Made by a program: the position numbers and the translations under genes. The notes beneath the pieces were generated by a model. That model had not been told where the DNA came from. It saw only the letters and a program-made list of their open reading frames with translations, and made no database searches. Shown here piece after piece: positions 7,167 through 17,558 of a DNA stretch of 41,744 bases. Origin of the DNA: a virus; the IMG/VR virus record IMGVR_UViG_3300025889_010712, positions 1 through 41,744 of that record, one strand, 5' to 3'. Numbering within the stretch: the stretch's first letter is position 1; each line of letters begins with the position of its first letter.

Positions 7167-9128
7167 ATGGCGATTAGTAAAACTTCGGCTGTTGTATTAT
7201 CTGACCAGATAGATAAAAAACAGGTCAAATATTTAAACAAGGATTATTCTGAGTTTAAGAAAAACTTGGTCAACTTTGCTAAGTTTTACTTTCCAGATAC
7301 CTATCAAGATTTTAGTGACGCGTCTCCCGGTAGTATTTTTATCGACATGGCATCATATATCGGAGATGTTCTTTCATATTATACGGATAATTCATTTAAG
7401 GAAAGTTTACTAGCCTATGCAGAAGAACGCGAAAATATAGTAGCAATTGCTCAAGGTTTGGGGTTTAAACCACGATTAACATCTCCTTCGTTCTGTAACG
7501 CTACTATTTCCGCTCTAGTTCCGGCTGATAGTGAAGGAAATATGGATACCAGATTTCTTCCACGCCTCGCTCCCGGTTCATCATTTAACGCAACAACACA
7601 GTTTGATGCCGGAACATTTTTAACACAAGATATTTGTGATTTCGGTGATTCTACAAACAGAACAGTTCAGGTATTTTCCTTAGATAATGTAACCGGATTG
7701 CCTTCTACATTCATAGTTTCTAAAATATGTAAATTAGTGTCCGCAACAGAAAAAACAATTGAATATGTTGTTGGAAATCCAAGTAAATTTTTAAAAATAG
7801 AAATTTCTAATAACAATGTTATAGAAGTAGTATCAGTTGTTGATAGTGAAGGAAATACTTGGTATGAAGTAGATAATTTGTCCCAAGACTATCGTTTTGA
7901 AGATATATTAACCAACCCACTAGGTTCGACTACTGCTCCGTTATATAGCATAAAATCTGTCAAGGTTAATCGTAGGTTCATCACCAGACTTAACAGAAAC
8001 AATAAAATAGAACTAGTATTTGGGTCCGGTACAGGTGACTTAGACGATGTGTATGAAAACCCAGATTACAAATCTGTCTATGACCAACAATATCTACAAA
8101 ACATGACTAATGTTGCATTAGACACATTAAACTTTACAAATAGTAATTCGTTTGGTCTTGCGCCAGGAAATACAACCCTGACTATAAAATATAGAATTTC
8201 AAATGGAATTAAATCAAATGTTCCATCTGGAACAATTACACAGATTAACCAATTGACTACACTAAATGAAACCAGAACGTTAAATACATCGGACTTAACC
8301 ACATTCAATACAATGGTGTCTAGTATAACAGTTATTAATGATGAGCCGGCCAATGGCGGACTAGATTCATTGAGCACAGAACAATTAAGACAAGCTGCCA
8401 TAGGATTTGTAAACTCTCAAGGTAGAGTTGTAACAACACAAGATTATGAAAAACGTGTATTGTCTATGCCATCTAAGTACGGTGCAATTGCAAAAGCATT
8501 TGCTATGAAAGATGCTCAAGTTAGTTCGATTGATGAATTTACAGAAATCGCAAATAGAACGGGAGACACAATTTCAATTGACGATGATATTAGATATGTA
8601 AAAGATGACCCCGTTAATAACAATATCAACTTATATGTTCTGGCATATGACAGTGACAAAAAATTAGTTTCATTAAATAATCAAGTTAAGTTTAATTTGA
8701 AAAAATTCCTGTCTGGGTATAGAATGATAACGGATAGAATTAATATTCTAGACGCATTTAGAGTTTCTATCGGGGTGAATTATACCATTGTTGTATATAA
8801 GGGTTATAATTCATATGAAGTATTAGCAAAATGTTCTGATGAAATTTCTAAGTACTTTAACATTGATAATTGGGAAATAAATCAACCAATATTATTGGAC
8901 GATTTATTACTACATATTGCTAAAATTGATGGAGTTCAATCGGTTAGTTCAATTGATATTGTAAACAAATATCAACAGAGAGATGGTAGAGACTACGCTC
9001 CATATTCATACAATGTATCTGCTACAGGTGGCAACAGAAGTAATAACATTATATATCCTTCGGCAGACCCGTGTATATTTGAGTTACGTTACCCACAAAA
9101 CGATATCGTAGGGACGGCACTACAATGA
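7167..9128 (+). CDS. gp6: gp6-like baseplate wedge protein
   Basis: 653 residues (T4 gp6 is 660). The N-terminal domain (about 15-110) carries the baseplate J-like signature: KYLNKDYSEFKKNLVNFAK, FPDTYQDFSDASPGSIFIDMASYIGDVLSYYTD and ENIVAIAQGLGFKPR. Later RVVTTQDYEKRVLSMPSKYGAIAKAF (near residue 425) is another family-typical segment, and the C terminus has VNYTIVVYKGYNSYEVL. gp6 forms the inner ring of the baseplate as a dimer per wedge and closes the iris around the hub. The ATG follows GAGGAT. Its end overlaps the next gene by four bases (ATGA), which indicates translational coupling. Confidence 0.93.
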   Translation: MAISKTSAVVLSDQIDKKQVKYLNKDYSEFKKNLVNFAKFYFPDTYQDFSDASPGSIFIDMASYIGDVLSYYTDNSFKESLLAYAEERENIVAIAQGLGFKPRLTSPSFCNATISALVPADSEGNMDTRFLPRLAPGSSFNATTQFDAGTFLTQDICDFGDSTNRTVQVFSLDNVTGLPSTFIVSKICKLVSATEKTIEYVVGNPSKFLKIEISNNNVIEVVSVVDSEGNTWYEVDNLSQDYRFEDILTNPLGSTTAPLYSIKSVKVNRRFITRLNRNNKIELVFGSGTGDLDDVYENPDYKSVYDQQYLQNMTNVALDTLNFTNSNSFGLAPGNTTLTIKYRISNGIKSNVPSGTITQINQLTTLNETRTLNTSDLTTFNTMVSSITVINDEPANGGLDSLSTEQLRQAAIGFVNSQGRVVTTQDYEKRVLSMPSKYGAIAKAFAMKDAQVSSIDEFTEIANRTGDTISIDDDIRYVKDDPVNNNINLYVLAYDSDKKLVSLNNQVKFNLKKFLSGYRMITDRINILDAFRVSIGVNYTIVVYKGYNSYEVLAKCSDEISKYFNIDNWEINQPILLDDLLLHIAKIDGVQSVSSIDIVNKYQQRDGRDYAPYSYNVSATGGNRSNNIIYPSADPCIFELRYPQNDIVGTALQ

Positions 9129-10144
9129 GTAGAGTATATTTAGAACCAACCAAAGACGCTAGTATTTATGAAGTATTTAGTACTCTGAATACAGGCTACG
9201 ACGAGATACTAGAAGTTGGTAAATTGAAAAATGATAGAGAACTTACCAATGGTGCCGTTCGTTCGTTAATACAATTTGATTTGACCGACTTACAAGGAGC
9301 TCCCACAACATCTGTGGTTTTCCTTAACTTGACTGTTGCACACGCAGAAAAACTCCGTCAAAATGAAATGATATATATCTGTCAAGTATCAAGTTCTTGG
9401 AACGAGGGTTCTGGATACTCAATGCAAACACCATTCGTTTCTGACGATGGCGTGACTTGGAAAATTAAGACAAGTGGTTCTACATGGAACGCCAGTGGAA
9501 GTGATTACTTAACAGACATCGTGGTCAGTCAATCTGTAACTGATTTAACCAACGATGAGTTAAGAATAAACGTAACAGACTTGATTGCACCAATGATTTC
9601 TGGGTCTTCGTTAACCGATAACTATGGACTAATCATGTTCTTCACAGGCAGTTCAGAAGATGATGTAGATAATGAAGGCAACATCAGATTTTTCTCAAGA
9701 CAAACACACACAGTACATGAACCAAGATTGGAACTTGCTTGGTCAAACCAAACATTTACAACGGGTTCATTATCGACATTATCAAATTTTGACATTGAGT
9801 TAGCGCCAAAGAACTTACGGTCAGAATATACAAAGGGCGATAAAGCAAAACTATATTTTACAGTGAGAGATAAATATCCCGCTAAAACATATACAAATAC
9901 ATCTAGATTTGTTAACAAATATTATCTACCAGTTACTTCACAATTTAACATTGTTGACGCCGGTTCGGGAACAACGGTTGTTCCATTTGATGAATATTCA
10001 CACGTTGATTGTGACGGAACCGCCTCTTATGTGTTAATTGATACAACGCCATTATACAAGAATAGACACTACGACTTAAAGTTAAAGGTTACTTTGGGTA
10101 GTGAGACATTAATAACAAAACCATTTAGGTTTAAAGTCGTATGA
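9125..10144 (+). CDS. DNRLRE-domain tail/baseplate protein with Ig-like C terminus
   Basis: 339 residues. The N-terminal 200 residues look like a DNRLRE-type beta-sandwich: PTKDASIYEVFSTLNTG at the start, SLIQFDLTDL near 67-76, EPRLELAW near 198-205. Such domains are often carbohydrate-associated or structural. The rest (about 215-339) has beta strands such as KAKLYFTVRDKYP and RHYDLKLKVTLGSETLITKPFRFKVV, resembling an Ig-like domain. It lies right after gp6, where T4 has gp7-gp10, so it may take an outer baseplate role. It overlaps both neighbours by four bases. No homology to a named T4 protein is apparent. Confidence 0.7.
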   Translation: MSRVYLEPTKDASIYEVFSTLNTGYDEILEVGKLKNDRELTNGAVRSLIQFDLTDLQGAPTTSVVFLNLTVAHAEKLRQNEMIYICQVSSSWNEGSGYSMQTPFVSDDGVTWKIKTSGSTWNASGSDYLTDIVVSQSVTDLTNDELRINVTDLIAPMISGSSLTDNYGLIMFFTGSSEDDVDNEGNIRFFSRQTHTVHEPRLELAWSNQTFTTGSLSTLSNFDIELAPKNLRSEYTKGDKAKLYFTVRDKYPAKTYTNTSRFVNKYYLPVTSQFNIVDAGSGTTVVPFDEYSHVDCDGTASYVLIDTTPLYKNRHYDLKLKVTLGSETLITKPFRFKVV

Positions 10145-10413
10145 GTGACGTAACAGTTGTAACATTAAGAAATGCGAATACATATCTTCCAAGTAGAACA
10201 AGGGAAGATGTTCCTGAACGAAATCTGTCGGTGGGAGTTCAATTAACTGGGTCCTTATTGGTTTACCCAACACAAGTAAAAAGAGTGGTGGTAAAAGATA
10301 CAAGTAACAGAAGATTACAAGCACAATCTTTGCATATACAAACAAATACATTCACCATAATTGAAAGAAATTATAATGAATTATTTTCAGATATAGAATT
10401 TACGGAATTATAA
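10141..10413 (+). CDS. Small hypothetical baseplate-region protein
   Basis: A 90-residue protein starting at an ATGA overlap with the preceding gene and ending one base before the next. It has no membrane segment or recognised domain; VGVQLTGSLLVYP and VKRVVVKDT suggest short beta strands, followed by a helix-like end with an acidic tail. Its tight embedding among structural genes argues for a late structural or assembly product. I do not recognise it. Confidence 0.7.
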   Translation: MSDVTVVTLRNANTYLPSRTREDVPERNLSVGVQLTGSLLVYPTQVKRVVVKDTSNRRLQAQSLHIQTNTFTIIERNYNELFSDIEFTEL

Positions 10414-10414
10414 A

Positions 10415-11383
10415 ATGCCTAATGCCAAAAATTATAAAGAAAATATATCAACGTTGACGCCCGGTCAAAAAATTGAAAGGGTTGTTATTGATGAAGAGTA
10501 TGTAATTAAACAAAATAAATCCGGCAAAGATGAATTTTATTATGGATTGGACCTGACCAGAGAATTTGTTGAATTACATTTTTATGTTCCAAATACTGAT
10601 ACTTTGGTATATACTGCAATTGTTCCATTAGACTCTCCACACTTTTTATTTGTAACGGAACAAAATGACACTGATAATATTGCTAATCTTGAGTTGGATT
10701 TTTGGACAGAAGGTCCACCTGAAGGTGAGATACAAAATCAGTTCGGACAAAAAATAAGATATTCAAACGCCGACAGTCTTCAGGACACCTATTTATCAGG
10801 TCTTCCTTCCGGTGATTATGATGTTATCATAAACTTTTTCGCAGACGAACTTGGAACATATGATGATATTAATTGGAGAATTAAAACTATATCTCCATCA
10901 AAAACAGAGATTGTATTACACGCAAACCCCGGTCAAAATGGTTCGGAAACCGTTGATTTTGATGCAAGAATTTCTAGAGATTATGAACAATTTTTACTTC
11001 CATCATTATTTTTACCTAAGTTTGGTGAGGCGTTAGACGAAATAGTTGGTGTAGATGATAACGCAGATAGAGTAGAAACCATAAATGATATACAATTGTT
11101 TCTAAATCAGTTTCAAAGAGAGAAAATATCTCTTATGGAGTCAAATCTTTCAATTTCATTTAATGAATACTTACAAAATATTTTGGACCATATTTTATAC
11201 GAAACCAGAACTTTTGCTAATGATGAAATAAGTGGAGAATTATCTGGTGGTGCCAGATACAGAATTCAACAAAATAGACTATATAGACATTTAAACTCAA
11301 TACTTACACAAATAGTTGGTGAACATGAAATATCATTAAATACCAACGATTCCGGCCCTGTTCCATTTATAGTTAATCTATGA
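10415..11383 (+). CDS. Probable baseplate/tail structural protein
   Basis: 322 residues. The first two thirds are beta-rich (EFVELHFYVPNTDTLVY, YDVIINFFADELGTYDDINWRIKTISPSKTEIVL), while residues 220-310 are helical (DIQLFLNQFQREKISLMESN, EYLQNILDHILYE, NRLYRHLNSILTQIV). The NWRIKTISPSKTEI segment resembles pieces seen in large phage baseplate proteins. It is coupled to the next gene by an ATGA overlap. I cannot assign it to a specific T4 protein; gp7, gp8 and gp10 analogues are the obvious candidates by position. Confidence 0.7.
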   Translation: MPNAKNYKENISTLTPGQKIERVVIDEEYVIKQNKSGKDEFYYGLDLTREFVELHFYVPNTDTLVYTAIVPLDSPHFLFVTEQNDTDNIANLELDFWTEGPPEGEIQNQFGQKIRYSNADSLQDTYLSGLPSGDYDVIINFFADELGTYDDINWRIKTISPSKTEIVLHANPGQNGSETVDFDARISRDYEQFLLPSLFLPKFGEALDEIVGVDDNADRVETINDIQLFLNQFQREKISLMESNLSISFNEYLQNILDHILYETRTFANDEISGELSGGARYRIQQNRLYRHLNSILTQIVGEHEISLNTNDSGPVPFIVNL

Positions 11384-13191
11384 GTATACAAATTCTTAAA
11401 AATGGTGCCGATGTCACCAATCAGACGAATAAATTAACCAAAGTATATACCAATGGATATGTTGCCCCAACTGGTGATATTGTAGAAAATTATTCAATTG
11501 TGTATTCCCCTGAAGATGGTGAGACTAATATTACTGTAACATTTCCTCCGACCAGAACAGAAACGGAAAGTTTTGAAATTTTATTTGAAACTCCAAACGG
11601 AGAATCATTGAATAGTCAAACAATACAACTGGAAGATTTTAATAATAATTCTTATAATTTTACAGTTCGTATTGCAAAATCTGTTGTTGATACGTTGGAC
11701 GGGGTAATAGCAGAAAATATCTTCAATAGACAGATTTGGATTAATAAAAAATCCTCTTCTACCTCTTACACATTGGGCTATAGATTCGCTCTTGATAAAA
11801 ATGAATTGTCATTTGAAACATTGGATATTTCTAAAGTTACTGTTGCCGCTCAATTATTTTTAGACCAAGAGGACGGAAACACACAATTGGTTCCTGTTTC
11901 AAATATAGCAGAAGCGGATAGAGGACAACTATATAAAGTAGAATACAAACCAAGTTATGCTAACCAAGTTCAAAGAACACAACCAACACTGAGAGGTTTT
12001 TCAGACACTACTAGACCAAATTCATTTATAATAGAATTTACAAGAACTAGCACCGCGGGTGATGTTGATGATAATTACGATATTATTTTTAATAAGTCTG
12101 GATACAAAGATGGTTTTGGAAATGAGTTGTTAGGAACAAAACAATTATTAAATATTATTAGTGGTCCAATCGTAGTTGAAAAAACAGAATATATAACACG
12201 AATGACTCAAGATGGCAGAGAAATTTTCAATGTTTCGTTGGACGCTCCTGAAGGAATAATAGATATATCAGGAATTTCTGTTTCACTATATGAACTCATG
12301 TCCGGCACACAAACAATTGGAGCACAGGTCAGACCAGAAGATATTAAAGAATATTATATTGTGGTTGGAGGGTCTGGTGTAGATTTGGGTGGAATAACAA
12401 TAAATGGTCAAGTGGCTTCGCCAGAATCACTAACTGGGACCAAAAGATTTGGTCCATTCTCGCCGGAACTGCCCGTTGAAATAATTGGAACAATGCAAAA
12501 TGGTTCAAATGTAGCATCTCTAAAATTAACACATTACGCCTATCTAAATGAAACAAATGTGGACGGAACTCCTATAGCATCACAAATGGATACACAACAA
12601 ACTATATTTAATATATCTAGGTCCAGTATAGGTGAACCACCACCTCCTATTTTCTGGCCACCAACAAGTCTGTTTACCATTAATACGGGTATTGAACCAG
12701 AATTAATAGATGTCAGTAGAATTACTTCAACCGGCACAGCAACATCGGTTCCAGAAGAACAGTGGACATTTGACCAATTGTTTGACCAATATAGTCAACT
12801 ACAACCCGTGGTTTTGACATATCAATTCACAATAGACCCACCAACATCACAACCACTACAAGACGGAAAATTACAATATAGACAATATAACCCATATACC
12901 AATACACGAACCGATTGGTATGATGTTTCTAGCAGTCCATTTGATATAGCTAGAGAAGGTATCGCATATAATCATAATAATCCATTGATTCTACCTGCAG
13001 AGTTTATGGCGTCAGGTCAAAGAAAAATTCAAGTGGGATTAGTTCCATTTGAATGGACAACATTACGAAATGTGTATGAATTTAGAACCGTGGGTCTAGA
13101 AGACCCAGAATCAATTAGATCTTTGGATTATGCTGATAGTTATATGATGATGGTATCTACGCCCGATAATCCAGATGGGAGTCTAATATAA
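11380..13191 (+). CDS. Large probable baseplate protein with repeated beta domains
   Basis: 603 residues, almost entirely beta-strand and loop, with Ig-like segments such as NYSIVYSPEDGETNITVTFPP near residue 40 and TVAAQLFLDQEDGNTQLVPV near 150. A proline-rich linker GEPPPPIFWPP (about residues 417-427) separates an N-terminal two thirds from a C-terminal domain rich in Tyr and Gln. No membrane segment, signal peptide or catalytic motif is visible. Its start overlaps the preceding stop (ATGA) and its stop overlaps the next start (TAATG), making it part of one tightly coupled run from gp6. A virion structural role is inferred from context, and the exact part is unknown. Confidence 0.7.
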   Translation: MSIQILKNGADVTNQTNKLTKVYTNGYVAPTGDIVENYSIVYSPEDGETNITVTFPPTRTETESFEILFETPNGESLNSQTIQLEDFNNNSYNFTVRIAKSVVDTLDGVIAENIFNRQIWINKKSSSTSYTLGYRFALDKNELSFETLDISKVTVAAQLFLDQEDGNTQLVPVSNIAEADRGQLYKVEYKPSYANQVQRTQPTLRGFSDTTRPNSFIIEFTRTSTAGDVDDNYDIIFNKSGYKDGFGNELLGTKQLLNIISGPIVVEKTEYITRMTQDGREIFNVSLDAPEGIIDISGISVSLYELMSGTQTIGAQVRPEDIKEYYIVVGGSGVDLGGITINGQVASPESLTGTKRFGPFSPELPVEIIGTMQNGSNVASLKLTHYAYLNETNVDGTPIASQMDTQQTIFNISRSSIGEPPPPIFWPPTSLFTINTGIEPELIDVSRITSTGTATSVPEEQWTFDQLFDQYSQLQPVVLTYQFTIDPPTSQPLQDGKLQYRQYNPYTNTRTDWYDVSSSPFDIAREGIAYNHNNPLILPAEFMASGQRKIQVGLVPFEWTTLRNVYEFRTVGLEDPESIRSLDYADSYMMMVSTPDNPDGSLI

Positions 13192-16100
13192 TGGCAATTT
13201 CTGATCCAAATGGAATGATAATAGACCCGAACGACCCATATGGAGCCCCAGGCGATGCAGTTCTCCCTGTATTTGCGGTTTTTGTTAATAAAAATAATGC
13301 AGAATCCGACAGTGATAGTGCCTGTGCAATCGGTTCGGAAAATCTTGATTATGTAAAAAATAATCCAGAACTATATTATGTGTATTTAAACCAAGAAACA
13401 GGTCTTCTCTATTTAAATGAACATGGAGTATATAAACTCGCAAAAGGATATTACTATGGTTATGAAGTAACTTCCACTGACCCGTTATCTGTTACTGTAA
13501 ATTGGGCGCGAGCCGGATATTATTATTATAATGGTGAGACTCTTCCACCAGATAGTCCAAATCCATGTGTTGTTGTTCCGCCATCAACCGGAGGAACCAA
13601 TCCACCGACACCCAGAAATACTAATACTACACAGACATCAAATCCAACGGAACTAATAATTCCATTTGGTGTTAGTATAACGGTTGAAAGACAAGTAACT
13701 ATTCCATTACGCACGATTATATCTGGAATATTACAAGAAAATTTTGATAGAAAATTTGAAGATGAGTACGATGACACTAGAATTGGTAAAACATTACTGA
13801 ATCTTCGTGACGATAGGCAAATTCCTGTATTAAATTGGAAAGTTGCGGGAGAACCAAAATATGCGACGAATGGAACACTAACAGGTTATCCAGAAATTGC
13901 ATTAAAACTAGCAGAACCATTAGATACTACACAATATCCACTTAATACTAGTGCGTTTGTTTCTAGAGAAATGTTAAGTAGTGTCTTTGATAAGTTGAGA
14001 TTTATAACAATTGATGATTTATTAATTCCACAACTTCGTCCTGCTATAAATGTTTCAGTAGGCAAATCATCCAGAGTGACCGCTACTTTGGAAGAACTTA
14101 TTACAAATATTGCAGGAGGAACGGGTGTCGCTGATAATATTGGTAGTGATTACAGAAACTTTGTTTCTAATGGAATTTTAGAAGATTTATATAATGAAAA
14201 TTCTGGAATGGATGTTAACATAAACTATTCCAGTTTTGATAAATTTGTTACCTTTGGTTCTGCACAAAAAAGAATTGATGTATTTACTGCAAAATTACAA
14301 CAGATAGAACAGTATATTGTTGATGCTCCTGTCTTTATTGAGAATTTAAATATTTCCGCTTCTTCTGCCGACCAAGGAACATATGAAACTGTATTTGGAA
14401 CCTTGGTAGTTGATAGTAATGGTAATTCTAGTTTAACTGGTTCGTCAAATGTGTATAATATGTTGACCAGTTCTGCAACACCACCAACCGATTTCGTCAA
14501 TAGTTCAATTAACACATCAATTAAGGTTCAGGAACTTATCCGTGGTTTTGATGGATATGAAAAAGAGTTGTGGTTTAGAACTGGATTACAATATACTGCA
14601 TCAAACGGCGAATACCACGCCCCAACACAATACCAAAAAGATGACTACACATATCCAAAAGTATTGGGTATACCTCTAGCAACTACACATACTTCCGCAT
14701 CTACTTGGTATACGGAAATGAGTTCTATTGCTACAGATTATGATAATGATAATCCAAATACACTAAGTAAAAATGTTCCAACATATATTCAGGAAGACCA
14801 ATTTTCTAGTGACTTTGTAACCTTCACAGAAATGATTGGTCACCACTTTGACAATGTAAAAACATATATTACAAACTTAGAAAACATATCTTCTAGATAC
14901 CCCAAGGTTGATGAAGAAATTTCTGGTGATATGGCTAAGAAAGTTCTTGAGTCATTTGGAATTAGCGCTCCAAGTATTGCTAGTGTAGAAAAATTGGTAA
15001 ACTATGTAACGGGTAATAATACAAATGCTCCATATAAAGATATTGCAAACGAATATTACAAGAGATATCTACACGCGTTACCATTTCTACTAAGAACCAA
15101 AGGAACTAAACAGTCGGTTAATTCTTTGTTAAATGTATTTGGAATAAATCCAGATATAATCACTATTAGAGAAAATATTTCAAATAGATACACAAGTCTA
15201 GAACCAAAGAAAGTAACAACCACAGAACAAGACTTTTCATTAACAATTGATAGTGGGTCTTACTTAGTTATTCCATTTAGTTCAAGTCTTAGAAGTCCAC
15301 AAACAATACAAGCTAGATTTGCCTTAAATGATATAGTATCTCAACCCGTATTTAAATTTGATAACGATTATACAGTCCAAGCAACTTTACATCCAAGTAG
15401 TTCTACCAATACCTATTATACTGAAACGGGTAGAATACAATTATTACAGGGAACAACACCACTGACATCCAGTGATTATTTTGATTTGTTTGACCAAAAT
15501 TATGTGTCTCTACAATTAAAATATAATTCGGGTGGTGTTATACTTGATATTAGAAAGATAGAAGGGGAAGATACAACCTTTACACAATCACTACAAGAAA
15601 CTCAAATGAGTATGAGTGCTGATTGGTCATCATTAAATGAATTATACATTGGTATACCTGCTGTTTCTGCTAGTGGTGGTCAGTATACTAGTGCATCTCT
15701 TGATGAGTTTAGAATGTGGGGAGACACAATAACACAGACTAAATTCATTGAGTTCGCAGAAAACCCCGGTATGTATTCCGGTAATACCTATACATCGTCT
15801 CTTGAAGACTTGTACGTAAGACTGTCATTTAACTTACCAACAGATGTTAATACAACTGGTTCTATTCCAAATACTTCTCCGTATGTAAGTAAATCTGTTG
15901 CACTAGACCTTACGAATATAACCGCGGCTGAATTCCCCGCCGGAACCACACCATTATATAATACAACAAGAAATATCAGAACTGTAATTCAACAATCATA
16001 TGACGTTGGCGCAACCAGTGAAACAACAGATATGATTAGAATTGCACCACAACCACCCGCAACAATGTCATTAAGTAGTACAGATACAACGGTTGGTATT

Positions 16101-17510
16101 TATGAAAAATTCTTATCTAGTAGTGTGGCTACAAATGAATTGGATATTTCCATATCGCCTATAGATTCGGTTGATAGAGAAATTATTCGTTCGTTTGGTA
16201 ATGTAAATATTGGCCAGTATTTGGGTGACCCACAAGATACAAATAGAGATAACTACTCTCAACTAGATGTTTTAGAAAACGTGTTCGTCAGAGAATTAGC
16301 ACCAACTATTAATTATAATGGATTTGTTAAGTTTTTTGATAAGTTCTTACATCTTTTCTATGAATCGGTTGAACAGTTCTTGCCCGCACGTTCTAAGATA
16401 AGAAAGGGTATTGTTATCAGACCAAATATTTTAAATAGAACCAAGGTTAACAACAGACAAAATATTAAATTTAGTGGCGAAACATCAAGACGTTCTCAAA
16501 ATTTTGAAAATGACGCGATTCATACATTTAATGTACAATTAAGTACATTGGACGGTTCACCGGATTCATTATTATCTAGTGATGTATATACCACCAACGG
16601 TAATATCTATCAATTAGATAATTGGGGAGCGGACCTAGATGTATCTGGGGTGTCATCATTAAACGCAAGATATGATTATTATGAAAATTTGGCTAGACTA
16701 AATCTTAATAATAATTTGGTTGTCGCAGACACAATAGGAAGTATTGATTCCTTTGGCGCGTTGGAAGCTGTATTGCCCAGAACTTACAAGGAAAATATCA
16801 CGACAAATGTTCAAACTAATTTAACGACAGTTGCATCATATGATGATATTTGGGCAGTTCTTCCAAATTCTCAATTTTCATATGTAAATGAAACATTAAC
16901 TTATTTTAATAGTCCGTATGGATTGTATTATATTGATGAACGAACAGATGTTCCAATAACATCCTCGTATATGTTAGAAAACGGTGGTCCAATTGATCAA
17001 GGAAATTGGGTCAGTGGTCAACCATATAGAAGGGGTGATGTTGTAACACAACCTGTTGGAACAACGGGTTCCTCTGGAAATATATTATCAAAAAATGGCA
17101 GACAGTTTGCATTCGTGGGAAGTGGTTATCCTGCCAATCAATATGTAACTAATATAATTCCGCCCGAACAAGATATAAATTGGATGTTGGTGGGACAACG
17201 TTCACAAATATCACAACAATTAGTAAGAGTTGTATATACAACTGGTTCTCTATATGGCGATAATGCAATAGTTACTACGGTTCTTACTGATTTAACTCAA
17301 CCTTGGGAAAATAATATTCCAATAGAATATACTCCTAGACATTTCATACATCATAGAGATGTAACTTTGGGTGGATTACGTAGAACATATCTTGGAACAA
17401 TAAATACAATTACAACCTCTGCCGACGGAGGTTATCCTTATGAGATATTTACTATTGAAGGAAATGAATTAACAGTTGGGTCGCCTGAACCGTGCCCCGG
17501 TTGTGATTAA
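13191..17510 (+). CDS. Giant baseplate/tail protein with LamG-like lectin domain
   Basis: 1439 residues. An N-terminal 120-residue domain is followed by a Pro/Thr-rich linker (about 127-150). A central region includes IPVLNWKVAG and the helical block YYKRYLHALPFLLRTKGTKQ near residues 623-642, which is a recurring signature of large phage baseplate proteins. Residues of roughly 680-880 read as a concanavalin/LamG-like sandwich: SGSYLVIPFSSSLRSPQTIQ, then SASLDEFRMWGDTITQTKFIE. A later conserved-looking block KFFDKFLHLFYESVEQFLPARSKI lies near 1044-1067. LamG folds usually bind glycans, so a peripheral, possibly host-contacting part is plausible. It is the last gene of the coupled run; a 48-base gap follows. 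It may be the functional counterpart of gp7 or gp10. Confidence 0.75.
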   Translation: MAISDPNGMIIDPNDPYGAPGDAVLPVFAVFVNKNNAESDSDSACAIGSENLDYVKNNPELYYVYLNQETGLLYLNEHGVYKLAKGYYYGYEVTSTDPLSVTVNWARAGYYYYNGETLPPDSPNPCVVVPPSTGGTNPPTPRNTNTTQTSNPTELIIPFGVSITVERQVTIPLRTIISGILQENFDRKFEDEYDDTRIGKTLLNLRDDRQIPVLNWKVAGEPKYATNGTLTGYPEIALKLAEPLDTTQYPLNTSAFVSREMLSSVFDKLRFITIDDLLIPQLRPAINVSVGKSSRVTATLEELITNIAGGTGVADNIGSDYRNFVSNGILEDLYNENSGMDVNINYSSFDKFVTFGSAQKRIDVFTAKLQQIEQYIVDAPVFIENLNISASSADQGTYETVFGTLVVDSNGNSSLTGSSNVYNMLTSSATPPTDFVNSSINTSIKVQELIRGFDGYEKELWFRTGLQYTASNGEYHAPTQYQKDDYTYPKVLGIPLATTHTSASTWYTEMSSIATDYDNDNPNTLSKNVPTYIQEDQFSSDFVTFTEMIGHHFDNVKTYITNLENISSRYPKVDEEISGDMAKKVLESFGISAPSIASVEKLVNYVTGNNTNAPYKDIANEYYKRYLHALPFLLRTKGTKQSVNSLLNVFGINPDIITIRENISNRYTSLEPKKVTTTEQDFSLTIDSGSYLVIPFSSSLRSPQTIQARFALNDIVSQPVFKFDNDYTVQATLHPSSSTNTYYTETGRIQLLQGTTPLTSSDYFDLFDQNYVSLQLKYNSGGVILDIRKIEGEDTTFTQSLQETQMSMSADWSSLNELYIGIPAVSASGGQYTSASLDEFRMWGDTITQTKFIEFAENPGMYSGNTYTSSLEDLYVRLSFNLPTDVNTTGSIPNTSPYVSKSVALDLTNITAAEFPAGTTPLYNTTRNIRTVIQQSYDVGATSETTDMIRIAPQPPATMSLSSTDTTVGIYEKFLSSSVATNELDISISPIDSVDREIIRSFGNVNIGQYLGDPQDTNRDNYSQLDVLENVFVRELAPTINYNGFVKFFDKFLHLFYESVEQFLPARSKIRKGIVIRPNILNRTKVNNRQNIKFSGETSRRSQNFENDAIHTFNVQLSTLDGSPDSLLSSDVYTTNGNIYQLDNWGADLDVSGVSSLNARYDYYENLARLNLNNNLVVADTIGSIDSFGALEAVLPRTYKENITTNVQTNLTTVASYDDIWAVLPNSQFSYVNETLTYFNSPYGLYYIDERTDVPITSSYMLENGGPIDQGNWVSGQPYRRGDVVTQPVGTTGSSGNILSKNGRQFAFVGSGYPANQYVTNIIPPEQDINWMLVGQRSQISQQLVRVVYTTGSLYGDNAIVTTVLTDLTQPWENNIPIEYTPRHFIHHRDVTLGGLRRTYLGTINTITTSADGGYPYEIFTIEGNELTVGSPEPCPGCD

Positions 17511-17524
17511 ACTAAACATACACA

Positions 17525-17537
17525 ATACTTATATTAG
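17525..17537 (+). promoter_or_regulatory. Motif ATACTTATATTAG in intergenic gap
   Basis: The 48-base gap before the gene at 17559 contains ATACTTATATTAG, which matches 12 of 13 positions with ATACTTATAGTAG at 25016-25028 in another intergenic gap. TATATT inside it could serve as a -10 hexamer, with a weak TTAAAC 16 bases upstream. Function is unproven; it may be a promoter or processing element. Confidence 0.25.
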
Positions 17538-17558
17538 AACAACTTAGGAGATTCAAGT

